A stretch of DNA of 64,000 nt, from assembly GCF_041381155.1 (NCBI RefSeq), contig NC_091143.1, positions 33,295,331 to 33,359,330 on the forward strand. Reading direction: 5' to 3'. Shown one piece after another: positions 22,558-34,754 of this stretch. Positions within the stretch are counted from its first letter, which is position 1, and every line of letters begins with the position of its first letter. The stretch comes from Argopecten irradians. Its lineage: Eukaryota; Mollusca; Bivalvia; Pectinida; Pectinidae. The position numbers and the translations under genes are program-made. Under the pieces are notes generated by a model. That model worked only from the letters and a program-made list of their open reading frames with translations, made no database searches and was not told where the DNA came from.

Positions 22558-22720
22558 TAACAATAAAAGGATTTTTAGATTGCATTTATTTGAGATATAA
22601 ATGCAATCTGGGTGGCAGATAAATATTCATAGTGCCCTAACGGGCGCTATTCTATTTACCTGCCATCCAGATTGCATTTATATCTCAAATAAATGCAATC
22701 TAATAATCCTTTAATTGTTA
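22558..22720. repeat. 163-bp nested palindrome
   Basis: Outer arms TAACAAT..AAAGGATT and AATCCTTT..ATTGTTA close around the whole. Each arm contains its own inverted repeat (AGATTGCATTTAT and ATAAATGCAATCT). The centre ATAGTGCCCTAACGGGCGCT followed by AT is palindromic too. Almost every base is paired. Probably a foldback transposon. Confidence 0.85.
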
Positions 22721-22918
22721 AATAAAAGAACGATAACTTCCGAGAAAGTAAGTAACGTTAGTATGACGTCACAGTAGATTCACGTTCAGTTTCGCACCAG
22801 ACGTAATCGTCACCGCTGTTTGTGGCACATTATAGCGACAGCAGACGGTCGACACCAGTGTGTTGGCGATAAAGAAATCGCTGAAATTTTAGATTATGTA
22901 ATAAAACAAATATTTCAT

Positions 22919-23043
22919 GGGTTACCCCTTGGTGGCGGTAATCAACAAGTGTTATATTGCACTTGGCCTTCGGCCTCGTGCAAATAAGACTTGGTTACCA
23001 CCACCTCGGGTTAAATATTATGAACTAGAGCACAGTAACCCAT
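22919..23043. repeat. Imperfect inverted repeat
   Basis: ATGGGTTACCCCTTGGTGGC with GGTAATCAACAAGTGTTAT on the left pairs imperfectly with AAGACTTGGTTACCACCACC and GTAACCCAT on the right. The centre GGCCTTCGGCC is a tight hairpin. Likely a MITE. Confidence 0.6.
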
Positions 23044-23565
23044 GTAATATTTGCATAATATAGTAATTACATGATGAAAACCCTCTGACTACATGTACAT
23101 ACATGTTTCGCCTCTTGATAGTCCTGTTAAACAATTCCGAAAAAAATGAAGGCAGATAATATCAACAAAATAGAGAGAGCACCACTTACATTTTACTCTT
23201 ACTATTTAATTTTTTTTTTTTTTACAAAAATGTACACACAGATATTGACAGTCACATTGATTGCGGTGAAACCTGTTCCCCGCCGTCACATCTTGTTGAA
23301 TGCTGACGTCACCATAGCTTATAGCTATATTTGGGTACGACCTGGACCTGTTGGAATCTTCTAATGATCAACCCCGAGAGTGATTCTGACGTCACATTAA
23401 ATGCAAGATTTCTCTATTTCGAAATCGATCTTTTGGAATCTTTTGTCAACCTAAGATTTTCTGGTTGATTACCTATTCAGTCAATCAGTAGCGAGCAAAT
23501 CACACAGCCATATAAAAATTGAAAATATTACATTTCTTCATAAACATATATTGGTGTAAGCAAAT
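23044..23565. other. No gene seen
   Basis: Left flank of the 34-bp satellite. Contains short near-palindromic TGACGTCA words but no coding potential. Confidence 0.4.
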
Positions 23566-26500
23566 GATGTAAGTAGACAATGTGTAAACAAGCTGGTGAT
23601 GTGTACGTAGACAGTGTGTAAACAAGCTGGTGATGTGTACGTAGACAGTGTGTAAACAAGATGGTGATGTGTACGTAGACAGTGTGTAAACAAGATGGTG
23701 ATGTGTACGTAGACAGTGTGTAAACAAGATGGTGATGTGTACGTAGACAGTGTGTAAACAAGATGGTGATGTGTACGTAGACAGTGTGTAAACAAGATGG
23801 TGACGTGTACGTAGACAGTGTGTAAACAAGATGGTGACGTGTACGTAGACAGTGTGTAAACAAGATGGTGAGGTGTACGTAGACAGTGTGTAAACAAGAT
23901 GGTGAGGTGTACGTAGACAGTGTGTAAACAAGATGGTGACGTGTACGTAGACAGTGTGTAAACAAGATGGTGACGTGTACGTAGACAGTGTGTAAACAAG
24001 ATGGTGACGTGTACGTAGACAGTGTGTAAACAAGATGGTGACGTGTACGTAGACAGTGTGTAAACAAGATGGTGACGTGTACGTAGACAGTGTGTAAACA
24101 AGATGGTGACGTGTACGTAGACAGTGTGTAAACAAGATGGTGACGTGTACGTAGACAGTGTGTAAACAAGATGGTGACGTGTACGTAGACAGTGTGTAAA
24201 CAAGATGGTGACGTGTACGTAGACAGTGTGTAAACAAGATGGTGAGTGTACGTAGACAGTGTGTAAACAAGATGGTGACGTGTACGTAGACAGTGTGTAA
24301 ACAAGATGGTGACGTGTACGTAGACAGTGTGTAAACAAGATGGTGACGTGTACGTAGACAGTGTGTAAACAAGATGGTGATGTGTACGTAGACAGTGTGT
24401 AAACAAGATGGTGAGGTGTAGTGACAGTGTGTAAACAGAAGTGACGTGTACGTAGACAGTGTGTAAACAAGATGGTGACGTGTACGTAGACAGTGTGTAA
24501 ACAAGATGGTGACGTGTACGTAGACAGTGTGTAAACAAGATGGTGACGTGTACGTAGACAGTGTGTAAACAAGATGGTGACGTGTACGTAGACAGTGTGT
24601 AAACAAGATGGTGACGTGTACGTAGACAGTGTGTAAACAAGATGGTGACGTGTACGTAGACAGTGTGTAAACAAGATGGTGACGTGTACGTAGACAGTGT
24701 GTAAACAAGATGGTGACGTGTACGTAGACAGTGTGTAAACAAGATGGTGACGTGTACGTAGACAGTGTGTAAACAAGATGGTGAGTGTACGTAGACAGTG
24801 TGTAAACAAGATGGTGAGAGTGTACGTAGACAGTGTGTAAACAAGATGGTGACGTGTACGTAGACAGTGTGTAAACAAGATGGTGACGTGACGTAGACAG
24901 TGTGTAAACAAGATGGTGACGTGTACGTAGACAGTGTGTAAACAAGATGGTGACGTGTACGTAGACAGTGTGTAAACAAGATGGTGACGTGTACGTAGAC
25001 AGTGTGTAAACAAGATGGTGACGTGTACGTAGACAGTGTGTAAACAAGATGGTGACGTGTACGTAGACAGTGTGTAAACAAGATGGTGACGTGTACGTAG
25101 ACAGTGTGTAAACAAGATGGGAGTGTACGTAGACTGTGTAAACAAGATGGTGACGTGTACGTAGACAGTGTGTAAACAAGATGGTGACGTGTACGTAGAC
25201 AGTGTGTAAACAAGATGGTGACGTGTACGTAGACAGTGTGTAAACAAGATGGTGACGTGTACGTAGACAGTGTGTAAACAAGATGGTGACGTGTACGTAG
25301 ACAGTGTGTAAACAAGATGGTGATGGTAGACAGTGTGTAAACAAGATGGTGAGTGTACGTAGACAGTGTGTAAACAAGATGGTGACGTGTACGTAGACAG
25401 TGTGTAAACAAGATGGTGACGTGTACGTAGACAGTGTGTAAACAAGATGGTGACGTGTACGTAGACAGTGTGTAAACAAGATGGTGACGTGTACGTAGAC
25501 AGTGTGTAAACAAGATGGTGACGTGTACGTAGACAGTGTGTAAACAAGATGGTGACGTGTACGTAGACAGTGTGTAAACAAGATGGTGACGTGTACGTAG
25601 ACAGTGTGTAAACAAGATGGTGACGTGTACGTAGACAGTGTGTAAACAAGATGGTGAGTGTACGTAGACAGTGTGTAAACAAGATGGTGACGTGTACGTA
25701 GACAGTGTGTAAACAAGATGGTGACGTGTACGTAGACAGTGTGTAAACAAGATGGTGACGTGTACGTAGACAGTGTGTAAACAAGATGGTGACGTGTACG
25801 TAGACAGTGTGTAAACAAGATGGTGACGTGTACGTAGACAGTGTGTAAACAAGATGGTGACGTGTACGTAGACAGTGTGTAAACAAGATGGTGACGTGTA
25901 CGTAGACAGTGTGTAAACAAGATGGTGACGTGTACGTAGACAGTGTGTAAACAAGATGGTGACGTGTACGTAGACAGTGTGTAAACAAGATGGTGACGTG
26001 TACGTAGACAGTGTGTAAACAAGATGGTGACGTGTACGTAGACAGTGTGTAAACAAGATGGTGACGTGTACGTAGACAGTGTGTAAACAAGATGGTGAGG
26101 TGTACGTAGACAGTGTGTAAACAAGATGGTGACGTGTACGTAGACAGTGTGTAAACAAGATGGTGACGTGTACGTAGACAGTGTGTAAACAAGATGGTGT
26201 AGTACGTAGACAGTGTGTAAACAAGATGGTGACGTGTGTACGTAGACAGTGTGTAAACAAGATGGTGACGTGTACGTAGACAGTGTGTAAACAAGATGGT
26301 GAGTGTAGTAGACAGTGTGTAAACAGTGTAGACAGTGTGTAAACAAGATGGTGACGTGTACGTAGACAGTGTGTAAACAAGATGGTGACGTGTACGTAGA
26401 CAGTGTGTAAACAAGATGTGGTGTACGTAGACAGTGTGTAACAAGATGGTGAGTGTACGTAGACAGTGTGTAAACAAGATGTGTACGTAGACAGTGTGTA

Positions 26501-29500
26501 AACAAGATGGTGACGTGTACGTAGACAGTGTGTAAACAAGATGGTGACGTGTACGTAGACAGTGTGTAAACAAGATGGTGACGTGTACGTAGACAGTGTG
26601 TAAACAAGATGGTGACGTGTACGTAGACAGTGTGTAAACAAGATGGTGACGTGTACGTAGACAGTGTGTAAACAAGATGGTGACGTGTACGTAGACAGTG
26701 TGTAAACAAGATGGTGACGTGTACGTAGACAGTGTGTAAACAAGATGGTGACGTGTACGTAGACAGTGTGTAAACAAGATGGTGACGTGTACGTAGACAG
26801 TGTGTAAACAAGATGGTGACGTGTACGTAGACAGTGTGTAAACAAGATGGTGATGTGTACGTAGACAGTGTGTAAACAAGATGGTGACGTGTACGTAGAC
26901 AGTGTGTAAACAAGATGGTGACGTGTACGTAGACAGTGTGTAAACAAGATGGTGAGGTGTACGTAGACAGTGTGTAAACAAGATGGTGACGTGTACGTAG
27001 ACAGTGTGTAAACAAGATGGTGACGTGTACGTAGACAGTGTGTAAACAAGATGGTGATGTGTACGTAGACAGTGTGTAAACAAGATGGTGACGTGTACGT
27101 AGACAGTGTGTAAACAAGATGGTGATGTGTACGTAGACAGTGTGTAAACAAGATGGTGACGTGTACGTAGACAGTGTGTGTGTAAACAAGATGGTGACGT
27201 GTACGTAGACAGTGTGTAAACAAGATGGTGACGTGTACGTAGACAGTGTGTAAACAAGATGGTGACGTGTACGTAGACAGTGTGTAAACAAGATGGTGAT
27301 GTGTACGTAGACAGTGTGTAAACAAGATGGTGATGTGTACGTAGACAGTGTGTAAACAAGATGGTGACGTGTACGTAGACAGTGTGTAAACAAGATGGTG
27401 ACGTGTACGTAGACAGTGTGTAAACAAGATGGTGACGTGTACGTAGACAGTGTGTAAACAAGATGGTGACGTGTACGTAGACAGTGTGTAAACAAGATGG
27501 TGACGTGTACGTAGACAGTGTGTAAACAAGATGGTGACGTGTACGTAGACAGTGTGTAAACAAGATGGTGATGTGTACGTAGACAGTGTGTAAACAAGAT
27601 GGTGATGTGTACGTAGACAGTGTGTAAACAAGATGGTGATGTGTACGTAGACAGTGTGTAAACAAGATGGTGACGTGTACGTAGACAGTGTGTAAACAAG
27701 ATGGTGACGTGTACGTAGACAGTGTGTAAACAAGATGGTGACGTGTACGTAGACAGTGTGTAAACAAGATGGTGACGTGTACGTAGACAGTGTGTAAACA
27801 AGATGGTGATGTGTACGTAGACAGTGTGTAAACAAGATGGTGATGTGTACGTAGACAGTGTGTAAACAAGATGGTGATGTGTACGTAGACAGTGTGTAAA
27901 CAAGATGGTGACGTGTACGTAGACAATGTGTAAACAAGATGGTGACGTGTACGTAGACAATGTGTAAACAAGATGGTGATGTGTACGTAGACAGTGTGTA
28001 AACAAGATGGTGACGTGTACGTAGACAGTGTGTAAACAAGATGGTGATATGTGTACGTAGACAGTGTGTAAACAAGATGGTGATGTGTACGTAGACAGTG
28101 TGTAAACAAGATGGTGACGTGTACGTAGACAGTGTGTAAACAAGATGGTGACGTGTACGTAGACAGTGTGTAAACAAGATGGTGATGTGTACGTAGACAG
28201 TGTGTAAACAAGATGGGTGGTGAGTGTACGTAGACAGTGTGTAAACGAATGATGACGTGTGTGTACTGTACGAAGTGTGTAAACAAGATGGTGATGTGTA
28301 CGTAGACAGTGTGTAAACAAGATGGTGACGTGTACGTAGACAGTGTGTAAACAAGATGGTGAGTGTACGTAGACAGTGTGTAAACAAGATGGTGATTGTA
28401 CGTAGACAGTGTGTAAACAAGATGGTGATGTGTAACGTAGACAGTGTGTAAACAAGATGGTGATGTGTACGTAGACAGTGTGTAAACAAGATGGTGACGT
28501 GTACGTAGACAGTGTGTAAACAAGATGGTGACGTGTACGTAGACAGTGTGTAAACAAGATGGTGACGTGTACGTAGACAGTGTGTAAACAAGATGGTGAG
28601 TGTACGTAGACAGTGTGTAAACAAGATGGTGAGTGTACGTAGACAGTGTGTAAAAAGATGGTGACGTGTACGTAGACAGTGTGTAAACAAGATGGTGATG
28701 TGTACGTAGACAGTGTGTAAACAAGATGGTGACGTGTACGTAGACAGTGTGTAAACAAGATGGTGACGTGTGTACGTAGACAGTGTGTAAACAAGATGGT
28801 GACGTGTACGTAGACAGTGTGTAAACAAGATGGTGACGTGTACGTAGACAGTGTGTAAACAAGATGGTGACGTGTACGTAGACAGTGTGTAAACAAGATG
28901 GTGAGTGTACGTAGACAGTGTGTAAACAAGATGGTGATGTGTACGTAGACAGTGTGTAAACAAGATGGTGATGTGTACGTAGACAGTGTGTAAACAAGAT
29001 GGTGAGTGTACGTAGACATGTGTAACAGATGGAGTTAAGACAGTGGTAAACAAGATGTGAGTGTACGTAGACAGTGTGTAAACAAGATGGTGAGTGTGTA
29101 GACATGTGTAAACAAGATGTGAGTGTACGTAGACAGTGTGTAAACAAGATGGTGACGTGTACGTAGACAGTGTGTAAACAAGATGGTGATGTGTACGTAG
29201 ACAGTGTGTAAACAAGATGGTGACGTGTACGTAGACAGTGTGTAAACAAGATGGTGATGTGTGTGTGACAGTGTGTAAACAAGATGGTGACGTGTACGTA
29301 GACAGTGTGTAAACAAGATGGTGATGTGTACGTAGACAGTGTGTAAACAAGATGGTGACGTGTACGTAGACAGTGTGTAAACAAGATGGTGACGTGTACG
29401 TAGACAGTGTGTAAACAAGATGGTGACGTGTACGTAGACAGTGTGTAAACAAGATGGTGACGTGTACGTAGACAGTGTGTAAACAAGATGGTGACGTGTA

Positions 29501-30172
29501 CGTAGACAGTGTGTAAACAAGATGGTGACGTGTACGTAGACAGTGTGTAAACAAGATGGTGACGTGTACGTAGACAGTGTGTAAACAAGATGGTGACGTG
29601 TACGTAGACAGTGTGTAAACAAGATGGTGACGTGTACGTAGACAGTGTGTAAACAAGATGGTGACGTGTACGTAGACAGTGTGTAAACAAGATGGTGGTG
29701 ACGTGTGTACGTAGACAGTGTGTAAACAAGATGGTGACGTGTACGTAGACAGTGTGTAAACAAATGGTGAGTGTACGTAGACAGTGTGTAAACAAGATGG
29801 TGACGTGTACGTAGACAGTGTGTAAACAAATGGTGACGTGTACGTAGACAGTGTGTAAACAAGTGGTGAGTGTACGTAGACAGTGTGTAAACAAGATGGT
29901 GACGTGTACGTAGACAGTGTGTAAACAAGATGGTGATGTGTACGTAGACAGTGTGTAAACAAGATGGTGACGTGTACGTAGACAGTGTGTAAACAAGATG
30001 GTGATGTGTACGTAGACAGTGTGTAAACAAGATGGTGACGTGTACGTAGACAGTGTGTAAACAAGATGGTGAGGTGTACGTAGACAGTGTGTAAACAAGA
30101 TGGTGACGTGTACGTAGACAGTGTGTAAACAAGATGGTGACGTGTACGTAGACAGTGTGTAAACAAGATGGT
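23566..30172. repeat. 34-bp satellite, about 195 copies (6.6 kb)
   Basis: Unit GTGTACGTAGACAGTGTGTA followed by AACAAGATGGTGAC, in tandem. The last base of GTGAC is the main variable position (C, T, or G), and many units lack one or a few bases. Units at the left edge share GCTGGTGAT and GATGGTGAT forms. Length 34 is not a multiple of 3 and no phase of the minus strand contains a stop, so all three minus frames stay open for thousands of bases. These are not genes. Irregular units cluster near 24420, 26180-26480, 28200-28450 and 29000-29120. Confidence 0.97.
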
Positions 30173-30505
30173 ACTTAGCAGAGATTCCCATTTGAAATAA
30201 AGTAAGAAATATTAAGAACGTTATGTTTAATGCGTTATACATAACATAAGACAGTCTGCTTGCACGAGACAACTTCTCTGATCAGATAGTATATTATAGA
30301 CGATTGGTTTTGTACCGTCTGTTCGTTTGTCACAAGATATCGTGATATGTGCCAGTAATACAAAGGAACTATATCTAGCTAGATTTTAAAGTACAGTGAT
30401 ATGTACTGGATCTGTCAGGTCTGAAGTTCAATTTAAAACAACAGGGGACAACTCCTTTATCAGTCACCATCATTTCCGATACGTTTTTGGTTATGATATG
30501 ATTGA
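30173..30505. other. No gene seen
   Basis: Spacer between the 34-bp and 48-bp satellites with no recognisable coding sequence. Confidence 0.45.
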
Positions 30506-31860
30506 ACGATTTCTTCATTGCGTGGGCCCCACTTACGGACTGTATGATATATAATGATTTCTTCATTGCGTGGGCCCCACTTACGGACTGTATGATATAT
30601 AATGATTTCTTCATTGCGTGGGCCCCACTTACGGACTGTATGATATATAATGATTTCTTCATTGCGTGGGCCCCACTTACAGACTGTATGATATATAATG
30701 ATTTCTTCATTGTGTGGCTCCCACTTACGGACTGTATTACATACATCTCTGTATAACTATTTCTTCATTGCGTGGCTCCCACTTACGGACTGTACGATAT
30801 ATATATATAACGATTTCTTCATTGCGTGGGCCCCACTTACGGACTGTATGATATATAATGATTTCTTCATTGCGTGGGCCCCACTTACGGACTGTATAAT
30901 ATATAACGATTTCTTCATTGCGTGGGCCCCACTTACGGACTGTATGATATATAATGGTTTCTTCATTGCGTTGGCCCCACTTACGGACTGTATTATATAT
31001 AATGATTTCTTCATTGCGTGGCCCCACTTACGGACTGTATGATATATAATGATTTCTTCATTGCGTGGGCCCCACTTACGGATTGTATGATATATAATGA
31101 TTTCTTCATTGCGTGGGCCCCACTTACGGACTGTATTATATATAATGATTTCTTCATTGCGTGGGCCCCACTTACGGACTGTATGATATATAATGATTTC
31201 TTCATTGCGTGGGCCCCACTTACGGACTGTATGATATATAATGATTTCTTCATTGCGTGGGCCCCACTTACGGACTGTATGATATATAGTGATTTCCTCA
31301 TTGCGTGGCCCTCACTTACGGACTGTATGATAAACATCTCTGTATAACTATTTCTTCATTGCATGGGCCCCACTTACGGACTGTATGATATATATATAAC
31401 GATTTCTTCATTGCGTGGGCCCCACTTACGGACTGTATGATATATAATGATTTCTTCATTGCGTGGGCCCCACTTACGGACTGTATGATATATAATGATT
31501 TCTTCATTGCGTGGGCCCCACTTACGGACTGTATGATATATAATGATTTCTTCATTGCGTGGGCCCCACTTACGGACTGTATGATATATAATGATTTCTT
31601 CATTGCGTGGGCCCCACTTACGGACTGTATGATATATAATGATTTCTTCATTGCGTGGGCCCCACTTACGGAGTGTATGATATACAATGTATAATTATTT
31701 CTTCATTGCGTGGACCCCACCTACGGACTGTATGATATATACATGTATATAACGATTTCTTTATTGCGTTGCACCTGCTTACGGACTGTATGAAATATAA
31801 CGATTTCTTCATTGCGTGGACCCTACTAACCATGCTTACGGACTGTATGAATATATTTTT
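30506..31860. repeat. 48-bp satellite with higher-order structure, about 28 copies
   Basis: Unit TGATTTCTTCATTGCGTGGG, CCCCACTTACGGACTGTATG, ATATATAA. Because 48 is divisible by 3, it gives repetitive open frames on both strands that are not genes. Longer variant units with ACATCTCTGTATAACTATTT recur at about 30735 and 31325, followed each time by a unit with an expanded ATATATATAACG, giving a ~590-bp higher-order period. Confidence 0.95.
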
Positions 31861-32768
31861 TCTCATAGATACATATTTTTTATTCAATCATATGTAATGT
31901 ACAAATACAAATAAAATATGACCTTGTGGTTCCTTTCAATCCCCAATCAACATTTGTGGAGTTAAATATAGACAGATGAGTGTATGAAATAAAATTCTTT
32001 TGTTACTTTTGAGAATTTTTACCGACTATTATAAACAAAGAGAGACAATTCCATCCATTGTTATGGGTAAGTTGTATCATCTCAATGAAGAAGCTGGGCT
32101 TGACTCTTACTAGAAATATACTTACACTGTAATAAAGAGAGAGCAACGGATGGAATTTTATTGTGGGTGTAATGCACTAGGAAATTAAGCATAATATCTT
32201 TTTCTGCATGAATACCGCCACATGCTTGTATGGAATCTATAAGAATAGTACTTTATGAATCATATATAGAGAACAACCAACTAAATAATTTTACATAGAC
32301 CACAATGTTAAACTTTGTTAAGTTTTGTACTGTATTATTAAAACAAAGGAATATTAGTTAGCTATTGTGTTCTATAATTAAAGTCTAGGATCTCATATGC
32401 CACTAGATCATTATCAAAATTGAAATTTTGAACCTAAATCTCGATATGAATTTCCAAATTCATATCATGGTTATCTAGGAATAATTACCTGTCAGAAAAC
32501 ATTTTTACTTTTGAAATTTATAATTAGCCAGCCAGTCAGCGGCCGAGTTAAAATTCTATCCTGGGCTCAATCTTGTTTACACAGGGGCCATTTCGAAGGT
32601 CTTTTTTTATTTAGTTGGTTGTTCCCTATACAAATAGCTGTAGACTTATTGTATTGGATTTAAACTATCAATTTATCACATGTTGAAATATTTCATATGA
32701 TTAAATACAAAATATATATGAGAAAAAAAAAGACATGTTCAAAAATATAAATATATGTTCATAATAAG
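31861..32768. other. No gene seen
   Basis: AT-rich. GAGAACAACCAACTAAATAA near 32270 and its near-inverse TTTAGTTGGTTGTTCCCTAT near 32610 suggest the ends of a ~360-bp inverted-repeat element. Confidence 0.4.
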
Positions 32769-33545
32769 AGGCCCATGGGCCTTAGCGGTCACCTGACATT
32801 AGATACAAATTAGTTTTGTCATTTACTAGTTAGCACACTGATGTTTTTGTTCCTTTTGACAAAAAAAATCACAAAATATAAAACACTTTTTGTGATTGTA
32901 AAAATATTCAAATAACATCAAGAAGATAAAAAATGAATTTATTCTGGATGTTATTTTTAAGTTCCAATAATAATTATTATTTCAAAAGGCAATAAGTCTG
33001 TAACTTGCAATCAAATTAAGTCAGATTTCGAATTGGCCCAAGATCATTCGTATTTTAGTCTGCATATAAAATTTCAGTTCGTTCGATGAATAATTATGTT
33101 AACATGTGCACAGTTTTCAATAAAATAGTCATTATTGCAAGGGGAAATAACTCCGTCAGTTATGAAGGATCCAGAACATTTTCCATACTTGTTTTTCTAA
33201 TGTTAGTCTGTGTGCATTTATTACTGCAAAGAGCAATAACTCCGTAAATTACAGTCGAATCATCTTTTCAATGTTAGTCTAAATCCAAAGTTTCATTAGT
33301 TTCGGTCTTTAATCACACAGTCAAATTATCATGTTCCCAACGTCCAATGATAATTACTAGTGCAGAGAGCAATAACTCCGTCAGTAATAGTCAAATCAAG
33401 TTGATTTTTTATTCGATTGAGAAATTTCCATTGTAAGTCTAAATAATAAGTTTCATTAAGCTCGATGCATATTTACTCAAGTTATCGTGTTTACAAGGAA
33501 ATAGAAACGCACGACGAACGACGACGGAAAAAGACTATCGCAATA
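32769..33545 (+). repeat. Interspersed repeat of the AGGCCCATGGGCC family
   Basis: Starts AGAGGCCCATGGGCCTTAGC then GGTCACCTGA. It contains several diverged modules with GCAATAACTCCGTCAGT and ends near ACGACGAACGACGACGGAAA. Related elements recur at 36.66, 49.56 and 51.53 kb. Confidence 0.65.
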
Positions 33546-33564
33546 TAGGTAACCATGATTTATG

Positions 33565-34548
33565 GTGATCAAAGTTTGATGGAAGTGTATCCTGATTTTT
33601 GTGATCAGTGTGATGTGAGTGTATCCTGATTTTTGTGATCAGAGTTTATGCGAGTGTATCCTGATTTTTGTGATCAGTGTGATGTGAGTGTATCCTGATT
33701 TTTGTGATCTGAGTTTATGCGAGTGTATCCTGAATTTTGTGATCAGAGTGTGATGGGAGTGTATCCTGAATTTTCTGATCAGAGTTTGATTGGAGTGTAT
33801 CCTTATTTTTATGATCAGAGTTTGATGCGAGAGTATCCTTATTTTTATGATCAGAGATAGATGCAAGTGTATCCTGATTTTTATGATCAGACTTTGATAC
33901 GAGTGTATCCGGATTTTTAGGATAAGAGTTTGATGCGAGCGTATCCGGATTTTTTATGATAAGAGTTTGATGCGAGTGTATCCGGATTTTTATGATAAGA
34001 GATTGATGCAAGTGTATCCTGATTTTTGTGATCAGAGTTGTATCCTGATTTTTATGATCAGAATTTGATGGGAGTGTATCCTGATTTTTGTGATCAGTGT
34101 GATGCGAGTGTATCCTGAATTTTGTGATCAGTCTGATGCGAGTGTATCCTGGTTTTTGTGATCAGTGTGATGGGAGTGTATCCTGGTTTTTGTGATCAGT
34201 GTGATGGGAGTGTATCCTGGTTTTTGTGATCAGAGTTTGATGGGAGTGTATTCTGATTTTTGTGATAAGAGTTTGATGGGAGTGTATCCTGAATTTTGTG
34301 ATCAGTGTGATGGGAGTGTATCCTGTTTTTGTGATCAGAGTTTGATGCGAGTGTATCCTGATTTTTGTGATCAGAGTTTGATGCGAGTGTATCCTGATTT
34401 TTGTGATCAGAGTTTGATGCGAGTGTTTCCTGTATTTTGTGATCAGAGTTTGATGCGAGTGTATCCTGTTTTTGTTATCAGAATTTGATGTGAGTGTATC
34501 CTAGTTTTTTGTGATCAGAGTTTGATGCGAGTGTATTCTGCTTTTTGA
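33565..34548. repeat. 36-bp satellite, about 28 copies
   Basis: Unit TGATGCGAGTGTATCCTGAT followed by TTTTGTGATCAGAGTT. Variants of 33 bp lack AGT. Diverged units (CCGGATTTTTATGATAAG) occupy the middle (about 33890-34010). It ends about 200 bases before the first certain exon of the unknown gene. Confidence 0.93.
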
Positions 34549-34754
34549 TCGCACTATAACATCCTTATAAATCTAATATTAAAAAATGCTAATGTCGTCA
34601 ATGATTTTTCTATGAAATCAATACCCCGTTGTACTTGGTACAAACGTCGACCTCATTGTTTTACATTACGACAAGTCTTTAAGCCATTGAGAACGCTCGC
34701 TACTAGAAAATAGTATTGATTTACTGTTGTCCTTACATGTACTTCCAGGAAGAC

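Noticed and set aside
23500..30272. Very long minus-strand open frames (1839, 2212 and 2244 codons) and a 365-codon one
   Set aside because: All are translations of the 34-bp tandem repeat in different frames; they overlap one another and have no domain, splice context or codon bias of a gene.
30375..31887. Repetitive open frames on both strands with a 16-residue period
   Set aside because: Product of the 48-bp satellite being divisible by 3. Both strands and several frames are open at once.
33639..34488. 12-residue-period open frames on both strands
   Set aside because: Artefact of the 36-bp satellite; interrupted by units of other length.
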